In this document: positions 5,907 through 6,528 of the stretch, piece by piece
How the letters are laid out: every line of letters starts with the position of its first letter
Position numbering within the stretch: the stretch's first letter is position 1
Origin: Candidatus Poseidoniales archaeon
GTDB lineage: Archaea > Thermoplasmatota > Poseidoniia > Poseidoniales > Thalassarchaeaceae
DNA: 6,528 nucleotides
Reading direction: 5' to 3'
Assembly (NCBI GenBank): GCA_028821815.1
Contig: JAPKEY010000083.1
Location: 1 to 6,528 of the forward strand
Translations under genes and position numbers: made by a program
Notes under the pieces: model-generated
Told to the model about the DNA's origin: nothing
Databases searched by the model: none
Seen by the model: the letters and a program-made list of their open reading frames with translations, nothing else

Positions 5907-6528
5907 TCAATCATCGAGGAGGTCATCTAGGCCATCCATCGCATCACTGAGTTTGCCTCGTTTGGCTTTTCGCTTGGCGACATGCACATCGGCGAGAATA
6001 TCACGTAATTCTTCGGGTTCATCTTGAACAGCAACATTGGCTGCGACCCGATCGGTAAGTGCAGAATCTTCACCCGCCCGATCAGATCTATCTGCATCCT
6101 CAATTTCGCGACTGGGAACAGTTCGTTTTCCTGCGTGCACATCATCAGCCTCGCCTATCCCGGCAGACATTTCCCGAGCAACCTGTACACTTGGGGGGGC
6201 ATCTTTCCAAGGACTACGATTAGCCATATCACGAATCAGGGAACCTTTCGGACGAGCTTTAGCGGCCGCAAACAATGCATTGATTTCTTCTTGTGTTGGC
6301 GCTGCACGCGGCCCCTCATGCTCACCTAACAATCGAACATATCCTTGTAAGACTGGCCCGTGAACACTATCGTGATCATATCGTTGAGGATTCGACATCA
6401 TCGCCAACAATTCTTGACCCCAACGCGACACTACATCATCCCCCTTTGCGAGCCGCTCGCGCACCCTTCCATGCTGCGTGATACAAGATTTACAACGGGC
6501 TAAACCCACATCATCCGGTGCATCACAC
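5907..6528 (-). CDS. Uncharacterised acidic protein with a possible zinc-binding Cys cluster (N-terminus outside window)
   Basis: I do not recognise this protein. The frame is open from the right edge to the TGA at 5907-5909, giving 206 visible residues. A GTG at 6507-6509 could start a 200-residue protein, but the frame continues upstream as CDAPDDVGLARCKSC, so the real start is probably beyond the window. Cys at visible residues 1, 12 and 15 and His19 (C-X10-CXXC-X3-H) resemble the end of a small zinc ribbon; the partner Cys would lie off the edge. Residues ~20-105 look folded and partly helical (QEEINALFAAAKARPKGSLIRDMANRSPW). Residues ~115-170 are rich in Asp, Glu, Arg and Ala and probably disordered. 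The C-terminus has a basic patch KRKAKRGK and then an acidic helix ending LDDLLDD. No membrane segment or signal peptide is visible. Codon-level coding character is plausible and no other long frame competes convincingly. Confidence 0.68.
   Translation of the reverse strand, partial: CDAPDDVGLARCKSCITQHGRVRERLAKGDDVVSRWGQELLAMMSNPQRYDHDSVHGPVLQGYVRLLGEHEGPRAAPTQEEINALFAAAKARPKGSLIRDMANRSPWKDAPPSVQVAREMSAGIGEADDVHAGKRTVPSREIEDADRSDRAGEDSALTDRVAANVAVQDEPEELRDILADVHVAKRKAKRGKLSDAMDGLDDLLDD

Noticed and set aside
6037..6363. 108-residue plus-strand open frame at the right end
   Set aside because: It is the complement of the minus-strand gene. It is Ser/Ala/Pro-rich without motifs, while the minus frame is longer and remains open to the edge with a Cys cluster.

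Overview
The window is ordinary-looking chromosomal DNA from a prokaryote of moderate GC. It is gene-dense and shows no sign of mobile elements, CRISPR or RNA genes. The best guess at the source is a marine euryarchaeon of the Poseidoniales (Marine Group II/III) type. This is an inference from pattern. The gene inside the operon (purQ) has a strong Shine-Dalgarno, while the two stand-alone membrane genes have none and instead carry an AT-rich TATA-like element about 27-28 nt before the ATG, as leaderless archaeal transcripts do. A bacterial source is not excluded.

Layout from left to right. Positions 1-953 hold the C-terminal third of UvrA (nucleotide excision repair, + strand, cut by the left edge). 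A 60-nt gap follows with two inverted repeats; the second is a perfect 9-bp GC-rich hairpin ending two bases before the next start codon. Positions 1014-4049 encode PurSL, a PurS-PurL fusion that forms the synthetase part of FGAM synthase (step 4 of purine synthesis). Its stop overlaps the start of purQ (4049-4864) by one base; purQ encodes the glutaminase part. PurSL and PurQ together account for all three components (PurS, PurL, PurQ) of the enzyme. After a 96-nt gap come two small membrane-protein genes on the same strand: a DUF805 protein (4961-5359) and an unrecognised four-helix protein (5409-5900). The last gene is on the minus strand (5907-6528), convergent with its neighbour across 6 nt. 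It is an acidic, largely hydrophilic protein of unknown function, and its reading frame stays open to the right edge, so its N-terminus is missing.

Two adjacent genes, purSL and purQ, clearly work together. uvrA is a functionally unrelated neighbour that may be co-transcribed, since no clear promoter is visible between it and purSL. The two membrane genes look like separate transcription units. I see no evidence for a new defence or mobile system. The most unusual points are the start-codon hairpin of purSL and the two uncharacterised genes at the right end.
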